DNA of 64,000 bases from Microcystis wesenbergii NRERC-220 (GCF_032027425.1 NZ_JAVSJA010000001.1:1997501-2061500), one strand, 5' to 3'; shown: positions 26,926 to 36,479, counted from the first letter of the stretch. Numbers and translations: made by a program. Notes: generated by a model not told the origin, from the sequence alone.

Positions 26926-26954
26926 TCAAAGGGTGAGCATTGCCCACCCTTTGA
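26926..26954 (-). terminator. Hairpin after the GH57 gene
   Basis: TCAAAGGGTG pairs with CACCCTTTGA around a short loop, seven bases after the stop of the minus-strand gene, and is followed by TTATT on that strand. Shares its loop with 6507-6529. Confidence 0.7.
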
Positions 26955-26960
26955 CTGATT

Positions 26961-29531
26961 TTACAGCCAAATACTCACATCAACTTTTAACACCTGTCCT
27001 AATAGTAATAACCATTTTAATTGAGTCATCGGCCAGGGACAGGAAACATCTATTGAATTAGACCGCAAACAATTAGGAACTAGACGATCATGGAAGTAAT
27101 AATAGTATAATTCCTGAGAGCGATCGAGGGATAATCCTAGGTTTAATTGTTGGCTAACTTCACTTAAACGGGTGATTAAGCGGGCATCCTCCTCCGCCGT
27201 TAAAGGATCACCATCGTGTAATAATTTCCAAAGAGATTGCCAGAGCAGACTTTCTAAGGTTTGACGCGCTTCGGGAATATTTAATTGACAGCGTAAATGA
27301 TTGGCTTCCTTAGCAATAGCCAATAATTGATCGAGATTATTTTCCGTCGCTTGCCGATGCTTAAAATCTTTTTCGAGGGCATTAATCACCTGTAAACAAC
27401 GGTGAGAAATGGCAATATCGGCCGCTACCTGTAACTCTTGAGGTACGGGCAGCTCATCCCGTTGGAAAGCCGCTAAAATGCCGTAATTATCCCGATAAAC
27501 TTGGGTGTATAATTGATCGAGACGTTTTTTAGTTTCGGCTGTCACCTTCTGCATGATCCGGTGTCTTTCATCGGCAAAAAGATGGGGTAAAGCAAAAAAG
27601 TTTTCTCCCAATCCGCGCCCCATTTCTACGATCATGGTCGAGACACTGGCCTGTTGTAAAGATTCAAAGAGATGCTCCTTAAGATTGGTATAGATTAACC
27701 GACCGTTAAAAGGTTGAATGCAGCAGTAAAAATCCCAACCTCCTAAATGTAGAACAGCAAAGACAAAATGTTCACTTTCTTGGGTAATTTCTGAGGTTAA
27801 TTCCACCTGTCCCACTGCTAAAGTTAAAGACCCGATCGCTTGTTTTTGATAATCTAATTGACGGGTATTGTAACAATAAATCCGATGATGACCGGGATAA
27901 TCGGTAAATAGGGAACTAATAGCGTAATGGGCCGCCACCTGTTCCAAATCCACCCGCGCAGAAGTGACCAATTGTCGATAGACATCGGCCCCATCTTGAT
28001 ATAACTTAACGTTACTGGGGGCGAAAGCTAGACGACTGAGAAAATTCATTTCTAATTGAATTCCAGCCACTTCTCCAGCTAATTCCAGGGCCCGGCCAGC
28101 ATATCTCAAAATTTGCGTGCCTTCAGGTCGAGAAATTTCCTCAAAAAACCAGCCACAACTGGTAAACATCAATAAAGCCTGTCTTTGCATTTCTAATAAA
28201 CGCAAAGCATCGATTTTCTCGCTTTTACTCAGTTGGCGACTTTGATGCCCGGCGAGGAAATGTTTGATCGCATCTGGGGAGCGATCTAAAATAACTGCAA
28301 TGTAGTCATCCCTTGTCTGCCAAGGATCCCGGAAAAATTCCCGTCCCTGAATCTCATAGACCTTAATCAACTCATCTCTGAGCCAATTTAGGGACTCCCG
28401 CAGGGGTTTACGCCATGTTTGCTGGTAATTGCCCCCTCCCCCGCAACCACAGTCATCCTGCCAACGATTTACGCCATGGACACAACTCCATGCGGTCACG
28501 GGTTTTAATTCCACTTCCCAAGTGGGGGGGCAAATACTGAGATAATGGGCGAAATTGGTGACTGTCCAGCCGTTTTTAGGGAAAGATTCCGTAAAAGCAT
28601 AGCTAAGACACTTCTCTGTCCCCTGTTTGTGGTGGCCGAAGGTTTCCCCATCGGTAGCGACGCTGATTAACTGGGAAGGACGATGATCCCCTTTAATTGC
28701 CTGTCCCAGACGACCGACGAGAAAATCACTGCTGGCTAGGACATCATTAAAGCCCATATCCCGAGAAATTGGACCATCGTAGAAGAAAATATCCAGATAA
28801 CGACCATCGGGGATGTAACAGCGATAGGGACGGGTGGGATCGATTTGACCTCCGGCCACCGCGTGCCATTGGGGATGGGGATCATGGTCGCTAGGGAAAG
28901 GACGACAGCGCAGGGCCTGGGAAGGGGCTAAAATGGTGAATTTAATCCCTTCATCGATTAAAGCTGTCACTGTGGCTAAATCAATGGCTGTTTCCGCTAA
29001 CCACATTCCTTCGGGATCGCGACCGAAACGGTGCTTAAAATCGGCTTTTCCCCAACGAATTTGGGTGTATTTGTCCTGTTTGTTGGCTAGGGGCAGAATG
29101 ATATGATTATAGACTTGGGCGATGGCGTTACCATGACCGTTTAAGCGTTGACAACTTTTTTGATCCGCTGTCAGGATGCGTTGGTAAACTTCGGGATCAT
29201 GGGATTGCATCCATGACATTAGGGTGGCCCCGATGTTAAAGCTGAGATATTCGTAGTTATTAACTATTTTGATCACTTCCCCCCGGTCATTGTAAATGCG
29301 CGCAAAAGCATTGGCACGATAACACTCGTGATGGATGCGTTCATTCCAATTATGGAAGGGATGGGCGCTCGGTTGCCGTTCAATTCTGTCTAGATAGGGA
29401 TTTTCTCGCGGTGGTTGGTAAAAATGTCCGTGAACCGTGATATAAACTCCGTGAGCGGTTTTCAGGGGATCGACCCCCGTATCGGTATAGGAATAAAAGG
29501 TTGTAGAAGGATGTTCAACAAGATAAGTCAT
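26961..29531 (-). CDS. GH57-type glycoside hydrolase with DUF3536
   Basis: 856 residues. The N-terminal half has the family-57 start VHGHFYQPPREN and the central MWLAETAIDLATV, where the catalytic Glu is expected; a second acidic residue near SVATDGETFGHHK is in the expected position. A Cys-rich patch WQDDCGCGGGGN lies near residue 370, and the C-terminal half matches DUF3536. GH57 enzymes act on alpha-glucans (amylase, branching or 4-alpha-glucanotransferase type). Cytosolic, as no signal peptide is seen. A role in glycogen turnover is inferred. Confidence 0.88.
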   Translation of the reverse strand: MTYLVEHPSTTFYSYTDTGVDPLKTAHGVYITVHGHFYQPPRENPYLDRIERQPSAHPFHNWNERIHHECYRANAFARIYNDRGEVIKIVNNYEYLSFNIGATLMSWMQSHDPEVYQRILTADQKSCQRLNGHGNAIAQVYNHIILPLANKQDKYTQIRWGKADFKHRFGRDPEGMWLAETAIDLATVTALIDEGIKFTILAPSQALRCRPFPSDHDPHPQWHAVAGGQIDPTRPYRCYIPDGRYLDIFFYDGPISRDMGFNDVLASSDFLVGRLGQAIKGDHRPSQLISVATDGETFGHHKQGTEKCLSYAFTESFPKNGWTVTNFAHYLSICPPTWEVELKPVTAWSCVHGVNRWQDDCGCGGGGNYQQTWRKPLRESLNWLRDELIKVYEIQGREFFRDPWQTRDDYIAVILDRSPDAIKHFLAGHQSRQLSKSEKIDALRLLEMQRQALLMFTSCGWFFEEISRPEGTQILRYAGRALELAGEVAGIQLEMNFLSRLAFAPSNVKLYQDGADVYRQLVTSARVDLEQVAAHYAISSLFTDYPGHHRIYCYNTRQLDYQKQAIGSLTLAVGQVELTSEITQESEHFVFAVLHLGGWDFYCCIQPFNGRLIYTNLKEHLFESLQQASVSTMIVEMGRGLGENFFALPHLFADERHRIMQKVTAETKKRLDQLYTQVYRDNYGILAAFQRDELPVPQELQVAADIAISHRCLQVINALEKDFKHRQATENNLDQLLAIAKEANHLRCQLNIPEARQTLESLLWQSLWKLLHDGDPLTAEEDARLITRLSEVSQQLNLGLSLDRSQELYYYYFHDRLVPNCLRSNSIDVSCPWPMTQLKWLLLLGQVLKVDVSIWL

Positions 29532-29922
29532 AGAAATGCCTAGAAAATCGTTTTTTTTTCAGCGAAAATAGCTGTAGAATGTAGCGACCTGATGTTTAAA
29601 AAAACTGAAAACCTGGCCGTTTTTCACGGCCTTGGGGTCACAATACCATGTTTTATTTTCCTAGCAAAGCTAAGGTTAACAATTCGCAACTTCTCTATAC
29701 ACAGCCCTAAGTAATACTAAATTTTGTTACAAAATCTAGCTTTTTCGGGTAGGCTGTTGACTATCTGGGGCTGACTGACCATCCTTTGCCATCAGCGTTC
29801 TACCCTAAGAGAGATGCGATCGTTCTTACCCCTGCCCCAAAAGCGATCGCCATTTGCGTTCCTATCCCAAGCAATGACAATTTTAAAGTTTAATCAACAG
29901 GATAACAGCGATCGCATTGAGC
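29532..29922. other. Intergenic region, no gene seen
   Basis: Lies between the GH57 gene and the YoeB-type gene. Contains an imperfect GGCCGTTTTTCACGGCC hairpin near 29615-29632 and several HIP1-like gcgatcgc sites (29818-29910). No reading frame, tRNA or known RNA motif was recognised. Confidence 0.6.
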
Positions 29923-30183
29923 CTAGTCATAATGAAATTTACAACTGATAATAATAATTTCTGTTTCTGTAATTTTATAAACTAAGCGATGTTCATCATT
30001 AATGCGTCTTGACCAATAACCCTTGAGTTGATGTTTTAAGGGTTCGGGTTTACCGATTCCAGAGAAGGGATGGCGCAATATGTCGTCAATTAAATCAACG
30101 ATTTTTTTATAGAGTTTTTTGTCTTCTATCGCCCATTCATTGAATTGTGTAAAAGCTTTCGGATCAAATACTATATTTTTCAC
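29923..30183 (-). CDS. yoeB: YoeB/Txe-family mRNA-interferase toxin
   Basis: 86 residues. FDPKAFTQFNEWAIEDKKLYKKI and PFSGIGKPEPLKHQLKGYWSRRINDEHRLVYKI (shown in part) with the closing KFHYD are diagnostic of YoeB. Such toxins cut mRNA at the ribosome. The catalytic region (Glu46-type, Arg and His near the end) is intact. Its start overlaps the antitoxin gene by 20 bp. Confidence 0.95.
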   Translation of the reverse strand: MKNIVFDPKAFTQFNEWAIEDKKLYKKIVDLIDDILRHPFSGIGKPEPLKHQLKGYWSRRINDEHRLVYKITETEIIIISCKFHYD

Positions 30184-30418
30184 GCCATTCTTTTACAGTA
30201 ATTGTCACTAAGTTTTCTTTCTTTTCTATTCTGTCAATAGCTTCGGATAATTCACGCTGATTGGCTTCTGTTGAAAGAAGATATTCGGTTGTATCGGGTT
30301 CAGGATCAGATACTAAAATAATAATATCCACAGCTGTTCCTTCTTCTAGTTCCGTAGAATAAAGCTCTATTTTTCCTTCTCTGCCAACAATTCCTTTCTG
30401 TTTAATCGCTCTAATCAT
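30164..30418 (-). CDS. Antitoxin partner of YoeB
   Basis: 84 residues from ATG 30418 (an upstream ATG at 30445 is less likely). The N-terminal part (IKQKGIVGREGKIELYS) looks AbrB/DNA-binding-like, while the C-terminal STEANQRELSEAIDRIEKK resembles the toxin-binding tail of YefM-type antitoxins. It precedes and overlaps the toxin, the normal order, and should repress the operon. Confidence 0.85.
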   Translation of the reverse strand: MIRAIKQKGIVGREGKIELYSTELEEGTAVDIIILVSDPEPDTTEYLLSTEANQRELSEAIDRIEKKENLVTITVKEWREKYSI

Positions 30419-30445
30419 GATTTTTTCTCTTAAGATGTCAAACAA

Positions 30446-30856
30446 TTATGGCTATTATATCAAAATCAGCATGAGCTAGAACTGATGAGAAGAAAAGCGA
30501 TCGCACTAATGACACTCAAAGAGATCCCAGTTTTAAGGTTTAATCAACAAGGTGACAGCGATCGCACTCAAGTCGCACGGTAGCACGGTAGTGGACTGTT
30601 TCAGCTAAAATAGGGCAATAGATTTCGGCTTAAAGTCTTAGATTCTAGAATTTATAGCATTTTTCTAATACACCAAATTAGCTGAAACAATCCACTACCA
30701 GATCAGCGATGAAGATACCATATTTAACTTCATTTGTCAAGAAATTCGCTGATTTTTAGGTGCAATCGTCATAAACTCACAGCTGCCATCAATGTGCATG
30801 GTGCGTTCCCCAAAATCGATCGCTGGAGTAGTAGGACTTGCATTAGGGAACGCACC
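30446..30856. other. Accessory intergenic region with HIP1 sites and a MITE
   Basis: No gene. HIP1-like gcgatcgc sites at about 30496 and 30558; the 113-bp inverted-repeat element at 30587-30699; a direct-repeat copy at 30778-30859. Confidence 0.7.
30587..30699. mobile_element. MITE, 113 bp with 22-bp terminal inverted repeats
   Basis: Both ends read GGTAGTGGA-C/T-TGTTTCAG then CTAA, inverted, with one mismatch in 22 bp. The ~70-bp interior encodes nothing. The ends should identify the parent IS elsewhere in the genome. Clean flanking target duplication was not seen. Confidence 0.88.
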
Positions 30857-30859
30857 CTA
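30778..30859. repeat. 82-bp direct repeat, copy 1 (3' side of the methyltransferase gene)
   Basis: Starts tcacagctgccatcaatgtg and ends with an inverted pair GGTGCGTTCCC/GGGAACGCACC that can form an 11-bp hairpin. Copy 2 is at 32101-32182. The methyltransferase stop codon lies at its edge. Confidence 0.85.
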
Positions 30860-31891
30860 GGACTGAGTTATACATTGTTTTTCTTTGTCAGTTAAATCAA
30901 TATATTCAGTTTGTATTCGTTTATTCTTGATTAGTATTCTAAAATAAGGACATTTCCCATTTACTGATAAATCTTTATCATCATTCCCTTTCCTGAATTT
31001 AATTATTTCAAATTGGTCGGGATTGAATTTATGTAAAAATGTTATTGGTACACCCATAACCCCCTTGAAGTCTAAGGGAATGTCTTGGGTTTTATTGACA
31101 TTAATTCCATCATAATTGTCATATTTTGGATATTCAGCTTCATTGCCAAAATATCTTTTTGTGAGAGCTATATCTTCGTACCGCTTTGATGTGTCTAAGT
31201 TGGTTAACCATAAACAATTATTTGGAGAAACTATTCTATTTCCAGAATTGTCAATACGAGCCTCTGTTCCATAAAGTTGATAGTGTTCGGGAACAATAAA
31301 GCCAGAAATACCTCTACCAAGATTTATTCCTAACCAAGCTTTGTTTTCTTTAATTAGTTTGAAAATTTCTTGATAGGTTATTGCATTAATATTGCCAATT
31401 ATCAAAAACTTTTTGTCATATTTAACTAATTGAGCTACATATTCTCTGAATAATGAAAATGGGGGATTAGTAACAACAATATCGGACTTTTTTAATAGTT
31501 CAATACTTTCAGGACTACGAAAATCCCCATCCCCATTAAAGTAAACAATGTCAGTGGAAATAGGTTTATTTTTTTCTCTCTCTGTACCTGTATATTCAAA
31601 GAAAAAACCCTTTTCATCTTCTTCTGTATTAAATAAATCTCTCCCTTGTTCTCGATAACAAGATGTTATTATTTTTTTTAGACCTAACTTTGTGAAGTTT
31701 GCAGCAAAATACTTAAAAAAGTTACTAATTCTGGGGTCATCGCAATTGCAATAAACTACTTTATTTTCAAAATGACTTTTATAATGTTGCAACTCACTTT
31801 CTATATCTGAAAGTTGTGTATAAAACTCGTCACTTTTTAATTTTTTAGCATTTTGCAATAATTTATTTGTTGCATTTCTTACCATTTTCAA
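30857..31891 (-). CDS. EcoRI-type adenine-specific DNA methyltransferase (solitary)
   Basis: 344 residues. Catalytic NPPF at 142-145 (VVTNPPFSLF), SAM region around residue 45-51 (VVYCNCDDP) and the EcoRI-methylase layout. It should methylate adenine, probably within GAATTC or a similar site, but target is inferred. No EcoRI-like endonuclease is visible; the next gene on the same strand is unrelated by sequence. The gene is bracketed by 82-bp direct repeats and its stop codon sits in one of them. AT-rich compared with neighbours, suggesting recent acquisition. Confidence 0.9.
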   Translation of the reverse strand: MKMVRNATNKLLQNAKKLKSDEFYTQLSDIESELQHYKSHFENKVVYCNCDDPRISNFFKYFAANFTKLGLKKIITSCYREQGRDLFNTEEDEKGFFFEYTGTEREKNKPISTDIVYFNGDGDFRSPESIELLKKSDIVVTNPPFSLFREYVAQLVKYDKKFLIIGNINAITYQEIFKLIKENKAWLGINLGRGISGFIVPEHYQLYGTEARIDNSGNRIVSPNNCLWLTNLDTSKRYEDIALTKRYFGNEAEYPKYDNYDGINVNKTQDIPLDFKGVMGVPITFLHKFNPDQFEIIKFRKGNDDKDLSVNGKCPYFRILIKNKRIQTEYIDLTDKEKQCITQS

Positions 31892-32100
31892 CCTTTTTTG
31901 ATTTAATAAATATTTTGTTTTTAGTTATTTACTTTTGGTTATCTAATTAAATATTTCACTGCCTAATACTTGAAGAGAGGTTTTAGAAATTTCAAGCATA
32001 ATATCAAACATTTTTTTGATAAGTAGGGAGGCACAATTATTTGTAGGACGGGTTAGCGGTAGCGTAACATGATCGGGGGTTGGTTTTCATGCTTCTAACT

Positions 32101-32182
32101 TCACAGCTGCCATCAATGTGCATGGTGCGTTCCCAAAAAGCGATCGCTTTGTAGCAGGACTTGCATTAGGGAACGCACCCTA
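32101..32182. repeat. 82-bp direct repeat, copy 2 (5' side of the methyltransferase gene)
   Basis: Nearly identical to 30778-30859 in its first ~35 and last ~30 bases, with differences in the hairpin loop. It lies between the methyltransferase gene and the hypothetical gene at 32222-32872. Confidence 0.85.
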
Positions 32183-32221
32183 CAGCGATAGCGATCTGCA
32201 TTTGAATTGTTAGGCACTATG

Positions 32222-32872
32222 CTAGTTGATGTAAACTTTCTTAATCTCATAAACAAACTCTGGCTTGTTAGCGTATTGCAAAGCCCTATCCCATAGTGGG
32301 TTTGTACGGTCGTTAAGATTATTTGCAAGAGCCTTTATTTCTGGTGGTGCGTCCTTCCGGAAAAAGTCTTTGTTGCTTCGATTTTTATCGTAGCTTATCC
32401 CTGTTATCTTGAATTTCCGTGGTGTTATGTTCTTTGATTTTTGCTGTTCAATGTCCTTATGTGCGGTTTCCCACGTTATAGCTCGTACCATTAAGTAATA
32501 TCTGCCTTCATCAAATTTGCCATTAATGGTGTACACAGATTTTGATGGATACTGAGGTTTTATCTTTCTCTTATACAAGCCACCTACGACGAATCTGAAA
32601 TGTAGATTATCCGAGGACATCTCATAACGTCGGCAATCGACAATATCTACCCAATGCTCTTTTGCTTGAGCGAGATGCTTTTTCACAAAGAGAACTGCAA
32701 AGGACTCTTCGGTCTTTGCGTATTCAAGGTATTTTTTAAGTAGCTTGTCGTCCATATAACAGTCCTCAGAGTAACGATAGGTGGAAACTTTCGGCATATT
32801 CCCCCATTTTAGCGCAATCGCTGGAACTTTTCCCCATATCATACCCAAGAGCTTATTAGCCAGATTAAACAA
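32222..32872 (-). CDS. Hypothetical protein, 216 aa
   Basis: Not recognised. It begins FNLANKLLGMIWGKVPAIAL and carries many Lys/Arg and Tyr residues (GGLYKRKIKPQYPSKSVY; RYYLMVRAITWETAHK). Cytosolic, with no motif of a nuclease that I can name. It lies upstream of the solitary methyltransferase, beyond the direct repeat, on the same strand. It could be a defence-related partner or an unrelated accessory gene. Confidence 0.55.
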   Translation of the reverse strand: MFNLANKLLGMIWGKVPAIALKWGNMPKVSTYRYSEDCYMDDKLLKKYLEYAKTEESFAVLFVKKHLAQAKEHWVDIVDCRRYEMSSDNLHFRFVVGGLYKRKIKPQYPSKSVYTINGKFDEGRYYLMVRAITWETAHKDIEQQKSKNITPRKFKITGISYDKNRSNKDFFRKDAPPEIKALANNLNDRTNPLWDRALQYANKPEFVYEIKKVYIN

Positions 32873-33037
32873 CGTCTTTTAAGTGGATTCCTAACAACAA
32901 GCTCAAATAAAATAGACTTTTCGGGAAGTGTAGCACTAAGTCTTCAATCCACCCCACAATTACCTAATTTTCGGGGAAAAAGTGCCTAAATTTTGCCACC
33001 GGCTGGCACTTTTTGAGGACAAAAAAGCCTAAAAGTT

Positions 33038-33550
33038 TTATCCCACAAAGTTTTTAGCTCTATGCAGCCAACCCGATTTATTGGGTACTTGCAAATGAAG
33101 GACATAATGACCTAAAATCAGGTTATCTGACCATAATTCGTACTCTAGACGCAAATATTCGGGGAAATTATTCCCCTCTAATTTGAGACTACGGGTATAG
33201 TTGCGGAGGCGAAAAGCGTAACCCGGTTGAGAACTTTCGGCATTTAACCAGTAGCGACTGACACCAAAAACCCCTTGCTCCCAAAAATGACGATAGGCGA
33301 ATTTTCCCTGGCCCTGCATGGTCATAATTACCCGATTGGCCGAAATTTCTAGCCAAATTAATTTATTTTGATTATTTTCGGGTTTAAGTGTCTCTATTTC
33401 TGCGAGAGCCACCGGTGGTTGATTGAGGAGAAGATGAAACCGGTGGCGATCCTTTTGGTAGAGGGTAGCGGAAGTGTCTAAAGTGGAGAGGATGGGTAGA
33501 TCTGTCGAGAGCAGACAGAAGGAAACGGGACGGCGGTGATGAGCAAGCAT
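33038..33550 (-). CDS. Conserved-type hypothetical protein, 170 aa
   Basis: No named family recognised. Residues ~10-35 are hydrophobic to mixed, and the rest looks beta-rich (KFAYRHFWEQGVFGVSRYWL; LEYELWSDNLILGHYVLHLQV). It lies between the accessory region and a tRNA gene, on the minus strand. A cyanobacterial conserved protein is likely from its clean frame and composition. Confidence 0.6.
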   Translation of the reverse strand: MLAHHRRPVSFCLLSTDLPILSTLDTSATLYQKDRHRFHLLLNQPPVALAEIETLKPENNQNKLIWLEISANRVIMTMQGQGKFAYRHFWEQGVFGVSRYWLNAESSQPGYAFRLRNYTRSLKLEGNNFPEYLRLEYELWSDNLILGHYVLHLQVPNKSGWLHRAKNFVG

Positions 33551-33697
33551 AGACTAGACTTAATGGTGTCCTTATCTCCACAATAGTGGATTCTCCGCCC
33601 ACCGCTACCGGCACCGGAAATTTTTTTGAGAAAAAATCCAGAAAGCACTTGCATTATTGAGGGACTTATGATTATAATTATTAATTGTGAGTAGCCT

Positions 33698-33769
33698 TCC
33701 TCGGTAGCTCAGTGGTAGAGCGGTCGGCTGTTAACCGATTGGTCGTAGGTTCGAATCCCACCCGGGGAG
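33698..33769 (+). tRNA. tRNA-Asn (GTT)
   Basis: 72 nt cloverleaf: acceptor TCCTCGG with CCGGGGA, D arm TAGCTCAGTGGTAGAGC, anticodon arm CGGCTGTTAACCG with GTT, T arm GTAGGTTCGAATCCCAC. No encoded CCA. Confidence 0.95.
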
Positions 33770-33821
33770 TTAATCAAAAATAGCAGCGGCAATAGTTTTT
33801 TATTGCTGCTTTTTGCTCTGA

Positions 33822-35081
33822 CTAGAGAATTTCAGCGATCGCATTTTCTGGACCGACTAGAGAAATGTAAGGATTTTGAAAATATTTACTGGCTACCGAT
33901 CGCGCTTGTTCGGCAGTAATCTGATTAATAGAATCCAGGAAAGTGCGATCGAATTCAATCCCCAAACCTAAGCTTTCATACCAACCGTATAATTGAGCGA
34001 TTTCGGCGTTAGTTTGTTTACCGAGAGCATATTGACCCAATAACTTATTTTTAGCTGACTGTAACTCCTCCTCACTCAAAGTTACTTGATATAACCTTTC
34101 TGCTTCCTGACGCAATCCCGACACTGCGATCGCTGTGTTTTGGGGTGCAGTTCCCATATAAATGACAAATTGGGAAGAATCGAGACGGGTGGGATAAAAA
34201 GCGGAAACATCGTAGGCTAATCCCCGTTTTTCTCGCAATTCCACGAATAAACGACTAGATAACCCATTCCCCAGATAGGTACTCAATAATTTTAAAACCG
34301 CATAATCATCCTCTTGCACAGAAGAGCCAGGATATCCTAACATAACGATCGCCTGTTGACTAGCTTGGACGGTAGTTAAACAGGTGGGCTGAAAATCAAA
34401 AGCGGCGGGGGGTAAACTAGATAAAGGAAGATCGGGAATTGACCAACTGCCAAAAATTTCCGTCACTGCTTTTACTGCTTGCTCTAGGGTAATACGGCCA
34501 GAAAGACTAATCACTAGGTTATCGGGACGGAAAAAGCGACTATGATAGGCCAGCAGATCATCCCGTTGCAATTGCGAAACCGTTGACTCCGTACCCAATA
34601 AAGACATACCATAGGGATGATCCGGGTACATAGCGGCGCGTAATTGATTAAAAGCCACATTAAAAGGCTGTTCCAATTGAGAGCGAATGCTTTGACGGGT
34701 GAGATTTTTCTCTAATTCGATTTCTGGGGGTGGAAAACTGGGAAAACGAATAATTTCCGCCGCTAGACGCAGTATATCTAAAAAATCCTTGGTAACGGTC
34801 TTTAAACTAACCACAAAATAATCAGTCCCCGTGTCGGCGCTTAAACCGGCCCCCGTGGACTCAATGCGATCGGCAATTTCTAGGGAAGATAACTTTTCTG
34901 TACCTTTGGTGAGCAGCACGGCTAAAAGACGAAATAAACCCGCTTTTTCGGTTTTTTCCCAACGAGTACCCGCATTTTTGAGGAAAATCCTCCCTGCAAC
35001 CAACTCCACGGCCGTATTTTCCACCACTAAAAGGGTGATGCCATTTTCTAAGGTTAAGCGGTGAATGGGGGAAGCGGACAT
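33822..35081 (-). CDS. M16-family peptidase-like protein, zinc motif missing
   Basis: 419 residues with the M16 (pitrilysin/processing protease) fold: DNLVISLSGRITLEQAVKAV and GLSSRLFVELREKRGLAYDVSAFY. The HxxEH zinc site expected near residue 45-50 is absent (KAGLFRLLAVLL), so it is probably the non-catalytic partner, like the alpha subunit of mitochondrial processing peptidase. It lies 3 bp after the active-type M16 gene on the same strand. Confidence 0.92.
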   Translation of the reverse strand: MSASPIHRLTLENGITLLVVENTAVELVAGRIFLKNAGTRWEKTEKAGLFRLLAVLLTKGTEKLSSLEIADRIESTGAGLSADTGTDYFVVSLKTVTKDFLDILRLAAEIIRFPSFPPPEIELEKNLTRQSIRSQLEQPFNVAFNQLRAAMYPDHPYGMSLLGTESTVSQLQRDDLLAYHSRFFRPDNLVISLSGRITLEQAVKAVTEIFGSWSIPDLPLSSLPPAAFDFQPTCLTTVQASQQAIVMLGYPGSSVQEDDYAVLKLLSTYLGNGLSSRLFVELREKRGLAYDVSAFYPTRLDSSQFVIYMGTAPQNTAIAVSGLRQEAERLYQVTLSEEELQSAKNKLLGQYALGKQTNAEIAQLYGWYESLGLGIEFDRTFLDSINQITAEQARSVASKYFQNPYISLVGPENAIAEIL

Positions 35082-35084
35082 CGT

Positions 35085-36362
35085 TTATTCACAGGGTTGC
35101 ATTACTGTAATAGCATATCGCTCCGGGGAGAGATACTGACGAGCCAGACGCTGTAGATCTGACGGTTGCAAACTTTGGATAACTTGGGGATAGATCGTTG
35201 CTAGGTCGGCAGCTCTCAGGGTTTGATAATATCCATAGAGTCCGGCTAATTGGCCCGGGGTTTCTGTGGAGAAAATATAATCGTTAGCTAATAACTGTTG
35301 AGTGCGGTGTAATTCTGCGGGGGTGACGGGATGATCGTGCAGAGATTGAAGATGTTCACAGATAATAGCTTCAATTGCCCCGATTTGTGAGCTAGATAGC
35401 CAAGCGCCGATGGTAAAGAGACTGGAATCTCGTTGCAGGGAAAAATTACTGTTAATATCGAGGACGATTTGCGCTTCTTCCCGCAGCTGTCGCACTAACC
35501 GCGAACAGCGTCCCCCAGCAAGAATTACCGAAAGCAAGTCTAATCCAAAGGCATCTTCTAGGCGATCGCATCCCGGGCCAATCCATCCCATCAAGAGACG
35601 AGAATGTTCTAGGTGGGGTAAATATACTTGGGAACGACGAATTTCGATCAGGGGGGGTTCGGCAGCCACTAGATGGGGGGGGGATTCCGAGGGGACGGGA
35701 AATTCCCGAAAAGATTGCCGGATAATTTCTAAAGCTGGTTGGGGTTCAATTCCCCCGATAATCGCCACACACATATTTTCCGGTTGATAATAGGTGCGAT
35801 GGAAACAGCGCATTTGATTGGGGGTTAATTGCTCTAAACAGGGTTGATCCCCTAGAATAGAGCGTCCGTAGGGATGGTTTTGATAGATACTTCCGCAGAG
35901 GGTTTGGTAGGCAATCCAATCGGGATCATCATAACAGGCCCGTAATTCTTCTAAAACTACATCTTTTTCCCGATAGAATTCCTCATCGTCAATCTCAGCA
36001 TGGAGGAGAATTTCGGCCAGATGGGGTAAGGTATGTTCAATTTGGTCAACACTGGTGGTGAGATAGAAGTGTGCATAATCGTGACTGGTGGCAGCGTTGG
36101 TCATTCCGCCACAATTTTCGATTAAATAGTCGAAGAGTCCGGGGGGAAGTTTTTTCGTCCCCTTAAAGATCATGTGTTCGAGAAAATGGGCCATACCTAA
36201 CCATGGGTCGGGTTCAGCGATCGCACCTGCTTTCACCCACACATCCACCACCACCACAGGAGTCACGGGTAAGTACTGATGAATTACGGTTAAGCCGTGA
36301 TCTAATTGCCATACCTGAGCGGGAAAAGAACTCGTTTGACACTGTGCTATCGACTTGATCAA
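35085..36362 (-). CDS. M16-family zinc peptidase, active type
   Basis: 425 residues. The zinc motif HFLEH is present (WLGMAHFLEHMIFKGT, about 54-69), with the downstream Glu in the EELRACYDD region. C-terminal half has the R/Y signature GGRCSRLVRQLREEAQIVLDI (shown in part). Likely degrades short peptides, for instance cleaved transit or signal peptides. Forms a two-gene unit with the inactive-type partner. Confidence 0.94.
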   Translation of the reverse strand: MIKSIAQCQTSSFPAQVWQLDHGLTVIHQYLPVTPVVVVDVWVKAGAIAEPDPWLGMAHFLEHMIFKGTKKLPPGLFDYLIENCGGMTNAATSHDYAHFYLTTSVDQIEHTLPHLAEILLHAEIDDEEFYREKDVVLEELRACYDDPDWIAYQTLCGSIYQNHPYGRSILGDQPCLEQLTPNQMRCFHRTYYQPENMCVAIIGGIEPQPALEIIRQSFREFPVPSESPPHLVAAEPPLIEIRRSQVYLPHLEHSRLLMGWIGPGCDRLEDAFGLDLLSVILAGGRCSRLVRQLREEAQIVLDINSNFSLQRDSSLFTIGAWLSSSQIGAIEAIICEHLQSLHDHPVTPAELHRTQQLLANDYIFSTETPGQLAGLYGYYQTLRAADLATIYPQVIQSLQPSDLQRLARQYLSPERYAITVMQPCE

Positions 36363-36479
36363 TGTCCGTTAACCAGATTTTTTGTTAAATTCTATACCTA
36401 GGTTATCTTATTCTCTTGCCTGTGCAACCATTAAAAAACTTTTGTCATGATTTCTAGATAATTCCGCCAAATATCAGCC

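Noticed and set aside
30857-32872. Complete restriction-modification system made of the methyltransferase and the 216-residue protein
   Set aside because: The neighbour has no recognisable nuclease motif and lies beyond a direct repeat; the partnership is unsupported.
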